DNA of 64,000 bases from Prolixibacteraceae bacterium (GCA_009773765.1 WTWZ01000008.1:1-64000); one strand, 5' to 3'; counted from the stretch's first letter, positions 33,942-43,271 are shown. Notes: generated by a model not told the origin, from the sequence alone. Numbers and translations: made by a program.

Positions 33942-33983
33942 TGGAGATTACCGGAATCGAACCGGTGACCTTTTGACTGCCAG
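33942..33983 (-). other. Displaced 3' part of a tRNA gene, probably tRNA-Ala(GGC): attachment site
   Basis: Reading the minus strand from 33983 gives anticodon loop CTGGCAG (anticodon GGC), TCAAA, variable loop AGGTC, T-stem ACCGG, loop TTCGATT, T-stem CCGGT, acceptor AATCTCC and discriminator A. The 5' anticodon strand, D-arm and 5' acceptor strand are absent, since the bases beyond 33983 do not pair. This is the classic footprint of a tyrosine-recombinase element integrated at the anticodon loop of a tRNA gene. It sets the left boundary of the AT-rich region. No gene lies in 33650-33890 or 33990-34391. Confidence 0.75.
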
Positions 33984-34391
33984 TGCATTAGGCTTGAGTG
34001 TAAGTTGTTTGATTATCAGTAAATTACGAAATGATAGAAAACGCAAAATAGTGCATTTTATAGCAAAATGGCACCTTAAAAAGGCACTCCAGATAATCTT
34101 ATTTTAGGTGGTAAATTTGAGAATGGGGAGATGTTTAATTTTGTTAGGATTGGCGAAATTTTAATTCAAAATGTTTGTTCCACTTAAAAATCCAAAGCAT
34201 GGAAGTAGCTTTCCTAATGTTATAATGGAAGATGTGATGGTAGTTAAGAAGAGTAAATATTCAATGATTGCTTATTCTTATTTGTAATTTCATTCTTCCC
34301 TATTTATCAGTTAATTGATAAACTCCGAGTAAAAAATAAATGATATTTTATACTTTCGTCTCAAGTAAGACCAATTTCTTCACTCACCAAT

Positions 34392-35849
34392 ATGAAATTA
34401 CAAAAGATAATTTTCCACACAATTTTGATGTCAATTTCAACTTTGAGCATATTTGGTCAAAATCAACCACTTGAATTACAAACAAAAAAGGGAAGAATCT
34501 ATAAAAACTACTTGAAAACTTCTTATGAATTGTCAAACTATGATGAGTGGTTTAGTAGTGATAATATTTACTCAGATGGTTTAAAATACACTTACGGTAA
34601 TCCGTTAAGTGAAATGCAGTTTTGCCAGCTTGATATTGATGGTGATGGCTTGGAGGATTTATTTTATTACAAATGGTATGATTTAAATATTAATCCTACT
34701 CCAAATCCACCTCCTGAAATATTTATGAATAATGGGAAGTCACTAAATAGAGTTAACTGGGATGGACCCAATATAAAATATCCTCACGGAGTTAAACTGC
34801 TGGTTGGTGATTTTAACAATGATTCAATTCCAGATATTTTTTCTTTAGTGGCAATTGATCCACCATATGAAGTTGGATTTCCAAAGCTACAAGATAATTG
34901 TCATCTTTTGTTTAACTCACCAACTGGATTCAAAACTGTAAAGGAATTCGATGATCAACTTGGATTTTGGGGTGCAGGGGCATCGGGTGATATTGATAAT
35001 GATAGAGATTTAGACATTGTGATGTTTAACTTTCATGTTCAAGCTAATGGAGTAAAAAATAAAATTTTATGGAATGATGGAAAAGGGAATTTCACTTATG
35101 ATACTACTGGCATAGGCGAAATTCCAGTTGTTGAACAAGCTGAACTTTTTGACATTAATAATGATGGATTTCTTGATCTTATTTTAGATTATATTACTTC
35201 TGAACCCGAAAGAACACCACATTTTACCATTATGTGGGGAAATGGAAAGAATTTTAATTTTGATAATTCAACATCGTTTTTACTTAATGGAGATAAATTT
35301 CTGATGGATTATGACTTTGCTGATTTAGACAATGATGGGATTAGCGAGATTATAATATCGGGAATTGATATGACTCTTCAGACACCTACTTATTATGTAG
35401 ATATCTTTAAATCTAATGACAGTGGGAAATCTTTTACTGATAAAACAGCCCAGCTTATAGATAATAACACATGTTTGAGATTTAGTCATATGATTTTAAA
35501 AGATATTGACAAAAATGGAAGGTTAGATATTTATGCTGCCGATAAAAAGGACAATATAAGATGGGAATGGAACGGATTTAAATTCATTAAGATTACTCCG
35601 ACAGGCATTGAATCAAACGAATTAAACAAGTCGATTGTTGTAAAACCAAATCCATCGGATGGTAAGTTTAAAATTGAGGGTTTACCTGTAAATCAAAAAA
35701 ATAATATCATAGTTTACACAATTGATGGAAGATTAATCAGAAAACAAATTTGTAATACTGATAACGAAACAATTGACTTACGCGACCAGATTTCAGGTGT
35801 GTATTTGTTGTTTGTCAACAATCAGGTATTTAAGATTTTGAAAGAGTAA
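34392..35849 (+). CDS. Secreted FG-GAP/VCBS repeat protein with T9SS sorting tail
   Basis: A 485-residue exported protein with a signal peptide (KIIFHTILMSISTLSIFGQ). Several FG-GAP/VCBS-type blocks follow, each with a D-x-D-x-D-G-x-x-D calcium-binding pattern: DIDGDGLEDLFYY, DFNNDSIPDIFSL, DIDNDRDLDIVMF, DINNDGFLDLILD, DLDNDGISEIIIS and DIDKNGRLDIYAA. The last ~75 residues (VKPNPSDGKFKIEGLPVN...YTIDGRLIRKQ...LRDQISGVYLLFV) form a type A T9SS C-terminal signal, so it should be secreted or surface-attached. A TACTTTCG -7-like box is at 34351. Role unknown. Confidence 0.85.
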   Translation: MKLQKIIFHTILMSISTLSIFGQNQPLELQTKKGRIYKNYLKTSYELSNYDEWFSSDNIYSDGLKYTYGNPLSEMQFCQLDIDGDGLEDLFYYKWYDLNINPTPNPPPEIFMNNGKSLNRVNWDGPNIKYPHGVKLLVGDFNNDSIPDIFSLVAIDPPYEVGFPKLQDNCHLLFNSPTGFKTVKEFDDQLGFWGAGASGDIDNDRDLDIVMFNFHVQANGVKNKILWNDGKGNFTYDTTGIGEIPVVEQAELFDINNDGFLDLILDYITSEPERTPHFTIMWGNGKNFNFDNSTSFLLNGDKFLMDYDFADLDNDGISEIIISGIDMTLQTPTYYVDIFKSNDSGKSFTDKTAQLIDNNTCLRFSHMILKDIDKNGRLDIYAADKKDNIRWEWNGFKFIKITPTGIESNELNKSIVVKPNPSDGKFKIEGLPVNQKNNIIVYTIDGRLIRKQICNTDNETIDLRDQISGVYLLFVNNQVFKILKE

Positions 35850-36031
35850 TCAAGCACGATCCCAAAAGCACACGTGTTGAAAATTCATTTACAAACAAAT
35901 TTATTTTCGAAATCTTCTGCCAGAAAAATTGCCAGAATGTCTGTCAAAGAAAAGGGAAATTAATGAAGTTTATATGACAAATAAAACAATTTGAATCTGT
36001 ATGATATTGAATAATAGTTGGATAGATTAGT

Positions 36032-36586
36032 ATGAAAAAACAAGGTTTGTTCTATGTTTTTGTCTTTTTAATGAGTTGCACATCACTTGAAAAAAAGCAA
36101 AATGAAACTTTAAAAGCAAACGAGCATAATTTGGTTGTTGAACAGAATTTAAAATGGAAGGCACTAAAAGCTTATGTGGGTAAATACTCGAAGGAGACTA
36201 ATTTTTTTGAAAATGAGCTTGTAAAGAATGAGCTAATAAAAATAATGGCTGATGATTATAATGCTTACATGAGGTTCGTAGAATCAGCAGGCTGTGGTAT
36301 TGTTGAGAAGCTTGATGACATTATATATTGTGATATTTCTTTGGAACACGTGGGTGGCTACAATTCAATGATTTTAATCAATACGGTAGAACGTAAAATG
36401 TATCTTTTCTGGTTGAACGGAACTGTTCGTGAGAAAGATTATAAAATTTATGGCGATAGGCCGTATCCAAAAGCCATTAAGGATATTATTGAAAACGATA
36501 TGAATATAGGTTGGGGTCATGTTGCAGAATCTGTTTTTGTAGAAGACGGCTTAGAAATAAACCTTTTAAACCCTAAATCAAATTAA
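36032..36586 (+). CDS. Hypothetical lipoprotein, 184 residues
   Basis: Not recognised. The N-terminus is a lipoprotein signal (KQGLFYVFVFLMSCTSLEKK, cysteine at 16). The mature part is mixed alpha/beta and mildly acidic, with a tyrosine/asparagine-rich stretch (MADDYNAYMRFVESAGCGIVEKLDDIIYCDISLEHVGGYNSM). Low GC codon use matches the island. The 35850-36031 gap upstream shows no gene. Confidence 0.65.
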   Translation: MKKQGLFYVFVFLMSCTSLEKKQNETLKANEHNLVVEQNLKWKALKAYVGKYSKETNFFENELVKNELIKIMADDYNAYMRFVESAGCGIVEKLDDIIYCDISLEHVGGYNSMILINTVERKMYLFWLNGTVREKDYKIYGDRPYPKAIKDIIENDMNIGWGHVAESVFVEDGLEINLLNPKSN

Positions 36587-36643
36587 ATTCAATAGTGATG
36601 ATTGATTTTTGTGGCAATCACGGAAAATAGGCAAGATTAGCTG

Positions 36644-36874
36644 TTATTTGCCACCATCAATTGCTCGTTCCTTATCCCTTACTTTGATTAAAAACAGCGT
36701 CCAAACCAACCCTCTGGCACCAGAAGCATCGTTAAACCAAGTGTCTGGGGTAACTAAATCATGTGGATCATTTTGAAGGAGGTCCTCAATTACCGATTGG
36801 TATTCAGGTTTCACTACCTTATGAATTTCATCAAGGTAACTTTCATACTTTCTAATAAAAATAATTGAGTCCAT
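36644..36874 (-). CDS. Hypothetical protein, 76 residues
   Basis: Not recognised. Small soluble protein with YESYLDEIHKVVKPEYQSVIEDLLQNDPHDLVTPDTWF, followed by DASGARGLVWTLFLIKVRDKERA. It converges with the lipoprotein gene. The coding-like pattern (no low-complexity runs) supports a real gene, but with modest confidence. Confidence 0.5.
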   Translation of the reverse strand: MDSIIFIRKYESYLDEIHKVVKPEYQSVIEDLLQNDPHDLVTPDTWFNDASGARGLVWTLFLIKVRDKERAIDGGK

Positions 36875-37122
36875 ATTTATTTATTGCATTACAAATGTTG
36901 TTGCTACTGATGATGCATGGCTAATTTAAGGGGGAAATTTGAGAAAGCGGAATATTCCCCAAAACTCATGGGTCCTATAGTAGCTTAAAGATGGCCTTTT
37001 GAAATATAAAGAATTGCAAAAAAATGTTTCAACACCCATACTTTCTGGCACTTATGTTATTTTCCAGAATCATATTATATGATAAGAAATCTTATTAAAT
37101 TAAATAAATAAAACATGTTGGT

Positions 37123-38451
37123 TTGAAATCACTACAAGAAAATAAAACTTGTATGATGATTTTCGAATTCAATTTAAGTGATAATATCTCATATCAATAT
37201 AGAGGTATAAATAAGATATTAAAGAAGGATAATCTCAATGACATATTGAATCTATTGGCAAATAAAATTTTAAGAAATGGTGTTGATCAAAATGGTTATA
37301 CTTTAATTTATTCTTATGAAATTAAAGTGGTTAACTGGGAGTACAAAGCTTATTTGAGTTATCTCCTATCAGTTGGATTTCTTGAAAGGGATTATTATTT
37401 GAATACCGAGGATAACAAAAAACCGTATGGTTATAGGTTTACCGAAAAAATGAAAGAAATAATTGAACTTTCAGGTATAATATATCGACCTAACCAGAAT
37501 GAAAGCAAAAAGAAAATCCAAAAACATGATAAGAATGTAAGCATCAGTAGCGATGTATTTGATAGGTTAAAAAAGGACTTTTTGGGTGCAGAAATTATCT
37601 ACAATCTGAAAAATGGCCAAATAGAAAAAACAAAGGATGAATGGGGTAATTTCTACAAAATTGAAAAGTGGTTACATAACAATGTTGAGCTAAATAAATG
37701 GAAAAAGGGATATGTTTCCTTTTCATGGTCATCAGAAAGATTATATACCAATTTTGTAAGATTGTCATCCAACATTCGAGCAAATAATATTCAATTAAAT
37801 GGTGAAAAAATTGTTGAGTTTGATGTTAAAAGTTCATTCCCGCTCATGTTAGCAATGTATTGTTTGAATAAAACTCCAGAAATAATTGATGATTATGATT
37901 TTAAAAATTATTGCACAGCAGTAATTAATGGCACGTTTTACAATGAACTAATGAGTGGATTGAACGATAATAGAAATTCTACCAAAGGAGACATGGAATC
38001 TGATTTAAGCACAAGGTTATTATCAAAAAAGGAAGCCAAAACTCTATTCCAGATGTATTTGAATGGGAATAATAATAAGGTACACTATTTAAATGGTGTA
38101 AGTTGTGATATCAACAGCTATATGGAATACAAGTATCCATCTATTCATCAGGTTTTGGTCCAATTGAAAGATGAAGGAAAGAAACCATATGATGAACTTG
38201 TGCAATTAGAAACAAAATTAATATTTGAAATTATCGAGGAGTTATATGATAGTTTTAGTGATATTAAAATCCTTACGTGCCATGATGCCATTTATGTGCC
38301 TAAATCATTTGAAGTTAGAACCAGAGCAATTTGGGATAAGCACATGAATAATATAAAATCTATACTCCCAGTAGAACATGAAATTGAGCTTGATTATTCA
38401 AATTTGGAATCCTTGGGAATTTTCTGTGATGATGATGACGATTGGGATTAA
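37123..38451 (+). CDS. Polymerase-like protein with family A motif pattern
   Basis: A 442-residue protein of unknown family, shorter than any standard polymerase. I see EFDVKSSFP (residues 232-240), which fits motif A of family A polymerases (D-x-S-x-x-x-x-R-like), then R298...SKKEAKTLF...NG (about 298-315), which fits motif B (R-x-x-x-K spacing), and CHDAIYVP (386-393), which fits motif C (HD). Upstream, RLYTNFVRLSSNIRANNIQLNGEKI is a strongly conserved-looking lead-in. The N-terminal ~150 residues resemble a winged-helix region. The C-terminus ends in an acidic run. The start is uncertain (TTG at 37123 or ATG at 37153). Function as a replicative polymerase of the element is inferred. Confidence 0.6.
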   Translation: MKSLQENKTCMMIFEFNLSDNISYQYRGINKILKKDNLNDILNLLANKILRNGVDQNGYTLIYSYEIKVVNWEYKAYLSYLLSVGFLERDYYLNTEDNKKPYGYRFTEKMKEIIELSGIIYRPNQNESKKKIQKHDKNVSISSDVFDRLKKDFLGAEIIYNLKNGQIEKTKDEWGNFYKIEKWLHNNVELNKWKKGYVSFSWSSERLYTNFVRLSSNIRANNIQLNGEKIVEFDVKSSFPLMLAMYCLNKTPEIIDDYDFKNYCTAVINGTFYNELMSGLNDNRNSTKGDMESDLSTRLLSKKEAKTLFQMYLNGNNNKVHYLNGVSCDINSYMEYKYPSIHQVLVQLKDEGKKPYDELVQLETKLIFEIIEELYDSFSDIKILTCHDAIYVPKSFEVRTRAIWDKHMNNIKSILPVEHEIELDYSNLESLGIFCDDDDDWD

Positions 38452-38506
38452 ATCGGTAGATAGATATAGCATAACCCTGACCCAGGTTCTAAATTATTAT
38501 TCGAAC

Positions 38507-38875
38507 TCACAGATAATCTCCAAAAGTACTACCATATTTCGTGTAATAGCTTGAGTCAATAGGGTAATGCTTCATATTCTGAATAATTCTTTTACGTTTT
38601 TTCAAACTGAGTTTTGAATAAGGGACCGCCTTTTCGGTGTTTTTTTTCTTTTCCCCTTCGTCTTCAAATTCCTCGGTACTTTTATTTTCAGGGCAATATT
38701 CAAATTGAGTTACGAGAAAATCTATGAATTTTAGCAATGAAGTTTTGTTGCTTATTATTCGACCGCTGGAATCAATTTCTATTGATTCATCTGGTATTTC
38801 AGAGGTTTGCATAAAATCATTATAATTATGAAGTTTAAGTTCATCTTGAGTCATTACAATATCTTTCAATTTCAT
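38507..38875 (-). CDS. Hypothetical protein, 122 residues
   Basis: Not recognised. It has no membrane segment. The middle is acidic and lysine-rich (STEEFEDEGEKKKNTEKAVPYSKLSLKKRKRIIQNMKHY), and the C-terminus ends YYTKYGSTFGDYL. It starts with a clear ATG and is of island-type composition. It is convergent with the polymerase-like gene. The following 38876-39564 shows only a short start-less peptide near 39190 and no convincing gene. Confidence 0.5.
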   Translation of the reverse strand: MKLKDIVMTQDELKLHNYNDFMQTSEIPDESIEIDSSGRIISNKTSLLKFIDFLVTQFEYCPENKSTEEFEDEGEKKKNTEKAVPYSKLSLKKRKRIIQNMKHYPIDSSYYTKYGSTFGDYL

Positions 38876-39564
38876 TTGAGTTCTTTTTCATTTATATATT
38901 AAAATCAAAAAATGAAATAATTGATATGAATGGTGATTTTACCGAGATTTAGTTCTTAATCATTGGGGCTTGCCATATCAGCTCATTTTTTTCTGGCAAC
39001 TTGTTACATTATAACAGTTTGTTTATTGCTCCTGAGCAACCTATGACACACCCAAAGAGATATAATCTCCTTTATGAATTAATGCCATTATTAAAGTTAG
39101 TATTGACAAAAATAGAAATGAAATTGTGATGAAAAGTTCTCTATTTTTTTGAAAAGGTATTCGTTATTTGTGCTTAAACCTGAAAAAAGGTCAAGATATT
39201 TCTGAATTCGATTTCGAAAAAAATGAATCAGAATTAAAATTGATTAGAATTTTCTTGGATGGTCATCAGTGGTAAAGGTTTTTTGCAAACTTTCTAAAAT
39301 AGACTTCAATAATTTCGACCAAATTAGCCTTTGGATTTATATTCTTTTTTATAATTCAGTTTTGATTAGCGCAGGAAAAGCACCATTTTTCACAGTGCAA
39401 ATCCAGAACTTGTAAGAAAGTAACTCTCGTTCGTTTTCATGTTTTTGTTAAAGCGGTTGCATCAAAAGAACTGCTCCAAAATTCCTCCGCTAAGGGCTAA
39501 AATAGTCATTCTTGGGATAAAAACGATGAGAATTATGAAGTTCAAATGTCCTAATTATTTACAA

Positions 39565-40245
39565 CTACAAATTATATTTATTTACATCTGCACGAAGTCT
39601 TTTTCTCTCCATAAATTCTGGAAATTGTTTCTCTATTTCTTTCTGGACATTTTTGTAGCATAAATCATAAAAATCACGACCTTCTTCATCTTCTACATGT
39701 AAATCAATACCTGAACGTGCGATCATTAAAATCATTTCCTTGTTTTCTCGCATTTTTGCTGCGGACATAAGAATGGTGCAATTTTCCCAAAGTACATTCA
39801 AATTCTTTGAATACTTTAAGAATTCCTTGATTACAACTAAGGGGACTCGACTATCTTCAATCAGTGCATGTAACAAGGGCATATTACCAAAACGTTTTTG
39901 GTCATCAAAATCAGAAATGGGTGCCAATAACTTAACCGACTCAACATTCCAAATATGATGAGATATAGCAATATCACCGTTAGTATTTTTAATATTTGGG
40001 TCTATTCCTTTTTTCAGTAAAAATTCAACCACCTTTACATTATTTATTCGGTTAAACAAAACAGTATTATTTCTATCATTTGTTGCATTAATATTAACTC
40101 CAAGTGCCACCACATCTTTTACTATTTTTATGTTATCAGTTTCTACAGCAATATCCAATAGCGTTTTTCCATACTTCCAGTTTGCACTTAGTAATCGTTT
40201 GACAATTTCATTCTGTTTGTAATAATCATTTTCTAAATTTCTCAT
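39565..40245 (-). CDS. Ankyrin-repeat protein
   Basis: A 226-residue soluble protein built of ankyrin repeats: YGKTLLDIAVETDNIKIVKDVVALGVNINATND, RNNTVLFNRINNVKVVEFLLKKGIDPNIKNT, NGDIAISHHIWNVESVKLLAP, and a last one ending IARSGIDLHVEDEEGRDFYDL. No enzymatic domain. Such proteins usually mediate protein contacts. It is preceded by copy 3 of the shared leader element (40281-40340), so it belongs to the same control group as the 40574 and 43432 genes. Confidence 0.85.
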   Translation of the reverse strand: MRNLENDYYKQNEIVKRLLSANWKYGKTLLDIAVETDNIKIVKDVVALGVNINATNDRNNTVLFNRINNVKVVEFLLKKGIDPNIKNTNGDIAISHHIWNVESVKLLAPISDFDDQKRFGNMPLLHALIEDSRVPLVVIKEFLKYSKNLNVLWENCTILMSAAKMRENKEMILMIARSGIDLHVEDEEGRDFYDLCYKNVQKEIEKQFPEFMERKRLRADVNKYNL

Positions 40246-40280
40246 AATTCTAATTTTTAATTGATTAATAATTTTTTAAT

Positions 40281-40340
40281 TGAGCGCAAGATTTTAAGAA
40301 ATGGGGACTTAAATTTTTAGTGAGGACTTTTGAGGACTCA
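40281..40340 (-). promoter_or_regulatory. Shared leader element, copy 3
   Basis: Read on the minus strand it has the direct repeat AGTCCTCAAAAGTCCTCA, then TTTAAGTCCCCATTTC and TTAAAATCTTGC. It ends about 35 bases before the ankyrin gene start. The TTAAAA-CTTGC end may be the -7 element. It also holds most of the 40246-40573 gap, in which no gene is seen. Confidence 0.65.
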
Positions 40341-40573
40341 AGAGATAAAATTGTTAGATGGTGCAGTAGGCTGAAAGCTTTAATGTATAAAGTGTCTGGG
40401 GGTATAACAGTTAATATTCATAATTATCAAAAATAAATCCGTATTGCCTGTATAAAATATTCTGATTGATAAATTAGACTTACTTTAATAAGTTAAAACT
40501 TTCAAGTTCCAATTCTTTTAAATATCTCTCGACTTCGGATACCTTCATTGTGCCAAATTCTATTCCGCATATA

Positions 40574-41230
40574 TCAGTTTTGAGCTATTACCTGCGATTT
40601 AATGGGATATTCAAAATGAATTTTATCAGAGTTTTTATATTCAATCCATACTTTTGTTAAACCATACAGCCATACATAAGTTGCATTTTTTAGGTCTTTA
40701 TGGTAGTCAGTTAATTTGTTACAGTTCTCATAGCTGAATGGAATCATTTCATTTATTGCAAAATCAAACAGAAAATCCATTCCTTTAATTTCAAGTCGGA
40801 AAAGAACTTCTTCTAACGAATCGAGAATCTCTCTTTGGGTCATTTTTGAAGAGGTTTTGTTTTCATTTAATTTGTTTGAATGCTGTTGAAGTAATTTTCC
40901 ACCTTTAATAAATCGTTTTAATTTTTTACAGTAATTAGACCAAGCAATGTGAAAAGCATAAGATGTACTACCTTTTTTCTTATCGCCATTATACTTGTAG
41001 TTAAATTCATCGAGGAAACATTGCGCCATAACTTTTGCATTTTTTAATGCTTCTTCATAACTATCAAAATGATTGCTGGTAAATTTACCTGAAGCTCCTA
41101 TGTGAAAGGTGTAATACTTTCTTTCTTTAAAATTCCTAAACAGTCCAATATAGATATTTAAACTATCTGACCTGTACATAAGCATTTCAGGATTATTCAC
41201 TAAAAGTTCTTTTAATTCATTTGTTTTCAT
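40574..41230 (-). CDS. Hypothetical protein, 218 residues
   Basis: Not recognised. Soluble, mixed alpha/beta. The N-terminal part (MLMYRSDSLNIYIGLFRNFKERKYYTFHIGAS...HFDSYEEALKNAKVMAQCFLDEF) looks like a small beta-sheet domain followed by a helix. The rest is helical with KGGKLLQQHSNKLNENK. Copy 4 of the shared leader lies just upstream, so it is probably co-regulated with the ankyrin gene. ATG at 41230. Confidence 0.6.
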   Translation of the reverse strand: MKTNELKELLVNNPEMLMYRSDSLNIYIGLFRNFKERKYYTFHIGASGKFTSNHFDSYEEALKNAKVMAQCFLDEFNYKYNGDKKKGSTSYAFHIAWSNYCKKLKRFIKGGKLLQQHSNKLNENKTSSKMTQREILDSLEEVLFRLEIKGMDFLFDFAINEMIPFSYENCNKLTDYHKDLKNATYVWLYGLTKVWIEYKNSDKIHFEYPIKSQVIAQN

Positions 41231-41264
41231 AATTTAATTTTTTAATTTTTTAATATTTATTTAA

Positions 41265-41326
41265 TTGACCGCAATATTTAAAAAAGGCAGATTCTTGACA
41301 GCAAATGAGGACTTTTGAGGACTTGA
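41265..41326 (-). promoter_or_regulatory. Shared leader element, copy 4
   Basis: On the minus strand AAGTCCTCAAAAGTCCTCAT is followed by a diverged middle and an AATATTGCGGTCAATT end. It lies 35 bases before the start of the 218-residue gene. The 41231-41544 gap contains nothing else that I can identify. Confidence 0.6.
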
Positions 41327-41544
41327 GATGATTAAATAAAAAATAAAATGTGTGTGTGAATTCCTTTATCTATCGGAGGTATGGAGATATTCAATTTTTT
41401 TTTTCATTACTGTCAAAAAAAAACGATTCAAATTCAATCGTTTCCGTTTTAGCCTGTAATGTTATTTAATAACACTTTTTCCTCCGCCATTTGCGGGGTT
41501 CTCCATATTTTTGCGTTATTATTTAATGAAGCTAAAAGAGAAAC

Positions 41545-42156
41545 ATGAGTATAGCCTATTACATGCGAACCAGTCATTATTTGCAAAACATCGCAACGCA
41601 AGTTGATAAAATAGAAACAGGATGGAAAGTGTATGAAGATCGAGGTGTGACTGGTCGATTAGCCTTTGAAGAACGACCAGCGGGAAAAAGGTTGTTGGAT
41701 GATGTAAAAAAAGGCAAAATTACAGAAGTAAAGGTTTTAAGAATTGACAGGCTTGGTCGTTCAGTGCAAAATATTTTAGAAACGATTAATACTATACATC
41801 AATATAATGTACCAATTAATTCAATAAATGAGGGTGTCACAACTCTTGATTCAAAGGGAAAACAAACACCCGTTACAGGTTTGTTGGTAAACGTACTATC
41901 CAGTTTGAGTGAGTTTTTTTATCACCAGAACAGGGAAAAAATTCTCAACGGAATTGAACGAGCGAAGCTGGATGGAAATAAGTATTGTGGAAGAAAGCCT
42001 GGAAGCAATGAGGCAATCAGTAAATTCAAATCAAAACCAAAAGCTAAAAAAATTAAAGAATTATTGGAACAAGGCGTTGGGATTCGTCCGATTTGTCGCA
42101 CCTTAGACTGTTCACCGAATCTTGTTTATAAAGTTAAGGATGCCTTCAAACAGTAA
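41545..42156 (+). CDS. Small serine recombinase (resolvase/invertase family)
   Basis: A 203-residue site-specific recombinase. The catalytic serine is S10 in YYMRTSHYLQNIATQ with R8, and the arginine pair is in VKVLRIDRLGRSVQNIL (66-72), as in the resolvase/invertase fold. The C-terminal ~40 residues (KAKKIKELLEQGVGIRPICRTLDCSPNLVYKVKDAF) form the DNA-binding HTH. A partner site of inverted or direct repeats is not obvious nearby. It could resolve or invert part of the island, or belong to a separate small mobile unit. Confidence 0.9.
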   Translation: MSIAYYMRTSHYLQNIATQVDKIETGWKVYEDRGVTGRLAFEERPAGKRLLDDVKKGKITEVKVLRIDRLGRSVQNILETINTIHQYNVPINSINEGVTTLDSKGKQTPVTGLLVNVLSSLSEFFYHQNREKILNGIERAKLDGNKYCGRKPGSNEAISKFKSKPKAKKIKELLEQGVGIRPICRTLDCSPNLVYKVKDAFKQ

Positions 42157-42187
42157 TACAGCATTCCAATAAAGGTCAACAGAGAAT

Positions 42188-42829
42188 TCATTCTCTCGTT
42201 ATATTGTATTTTTCGCCGTCATATTCTATATCGCCTTGCATTCTGAAATTTTCTGAGAATTGAATATCGCTCATTTTGATTATAATATCGAAACGTTCAT
42301 TATCCAGATATTTAAACTCTTCCTGATTCTCAATTATCTTGTAATGTATTCCTTCTTCAAACTGTATGTAACCATTTCTTACAATATCGAAGCAATAGTT
42401 AGTTTTGATACATAATGTAGATTCACTTGAATCTAAAATAAGTTGAATTACTCTTTCTAAATCATCAATTTTATAATGTGGGGTTCCATTTATGTCCTTT
42501 TTGATTTTTTCTGTCTTTCTATCAAAGGTGGATTCAGGAATAGCAGCATATTTTCTTGCCAAAGTTCTATCAATATATTCATCCCCATATTTTTTCTTCC
42601 ACCTTTTAGTTTTTTGTTTTCTCTTTTCTGTATCAGAAAGAACAATATATTTACCAGCTAACACTTCAACAACACGTTCACAACCAGTTACAATCTCTTC
42701 AATTTTGCTTGGTGTTTTGTCTTTAACACTTTTATGTATTTTTTGATTGAAACCAGTTCCACTTAATTTGCGCCCAATTATACTTAGGGCATCTTCAATT
42801 TCATCAATTTCACTATAATTCATTAACAT
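42188..42829 (-). CDS. Hypothetical protein, 213 residues
   Basis: Not recognised. The N-terminal half is helical and charged (SEIDEIEDALSIIGRKLSG...EEIVTGCERVVEVLAGKY). A basic stretch KRKQKTKRWKKKYGDEYIDRTLARKYAAIPESTF could contact DNA or RNA, and the C-terminal half is beta-rich. It is convergent with the serine recombinase, 31 bases between ends. Island-like base composition. Confidence 0.6.
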   Translation of the reverse strand: MLMNYSEIDEIEDALSIIGRKLSGTGFNQKIHKSVKDKTPSKIEEIVTGCERVVEVLAGKYIVLSDTEKRKQKTKRWKKKYGDEYIDRTLARKYAAIPESTFDRKTEKIKKDINGTPHYKIDDLERVIQLILDSSESTLCIKTNYCFDIVRNGYIQFEEGIHYKIIENQEEFKYLDNERFDIIIKMSDIQFSENFRMQGDIEYDGEKYNITRE

Positions 42830-42934
42830 TCTTTTTTCTGCATTATTGAATATTTTGGAAAATTAAAAAAAAAATGGATTTTATAATAAAGTCTGTAAAA
42901 ATTGTTTGGCTACTATTCTTTCAAACTCATTTCT

Positions 42935-43010
42935 AAGTCCTCAAAAGTTTCCAAAAAATATAAAAGTTCTCATTTCTTAAAAACTTGCATTTAAATATTT
43001 TGAAACAATG
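42935..43010 (+). promoter_or_regulatory. Shared leader element, copy 2
   Basis: AAGTCCTCAAAAGTTTCC, then AAAAGTTCTCATTTC and TTAAAAACTTGCAT, similar to copies 1, 3 and 4. No gene follows closely: the next is at 43432 behind copy 1. Homology with copy 1 continues for another ~60 bases, so the two may come from one duplication. Confidence 0.55.
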
Positions 43011-43200
43011 CAAATGTGAAAAGGAAGATTAAAAAGATCAGATTTTACAAAATTAGAATCAGAAGAAATCAATGTTCATAAAGATTGATTTAGCTCAGTG
43101 ATGAATAATTAAATAGTGATTAAATAAATGAAATAATTCCAGAACCGCTGTGGATTAAGTTTTTCAGCCTCTCAATTTGTCATTAAACAGAATAAATCAA

Positions 43201-43271
43201 GCCCTCAAAAGTCCTCACTCAAAATTTAAGTCCCCAATTCTTAAAACCTTGCACCCAAAAAAATTTGAAAC
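43201..43271 (+). promoter_or_regulatory. Shared leader element, copy 1
   Basis: CCTCAAAAGTCCTCACTC, then TTTAAGTCCCCAATTC and TTAAAACCTTGCACCC. It lies 160 bases upstream of the 43432 gene. The bases just before that gene's ATG (AATATTAAAAAATAAAATT) also match the sequence before the genes behind copies 3 and 4. No gene is present in 42830-43431. Confidence 0.65.

Noticed and set aside
33942-33983. Complete tRNA gene
   Set aside because: The 5' half (acceptor strand, D-arm, 5' anticodon stem) cannot be paired in the bases to the right; only the 3' 42 bases are present.
39190-39275. Start-less peptide CLNLKKGQDISEFDFEKN
   Set aside because: Plausible residues but under 45 codons, no ATG, and preceded by a close stop; may be a relic but cannot be supported.
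39439-39663. 74-residue ORF on the + strand
   Set aside because: Hydrophobic and aromatic-rich, overlaps the C-terminus of the ankyrin gene on the other strand, with no recognisable domain.
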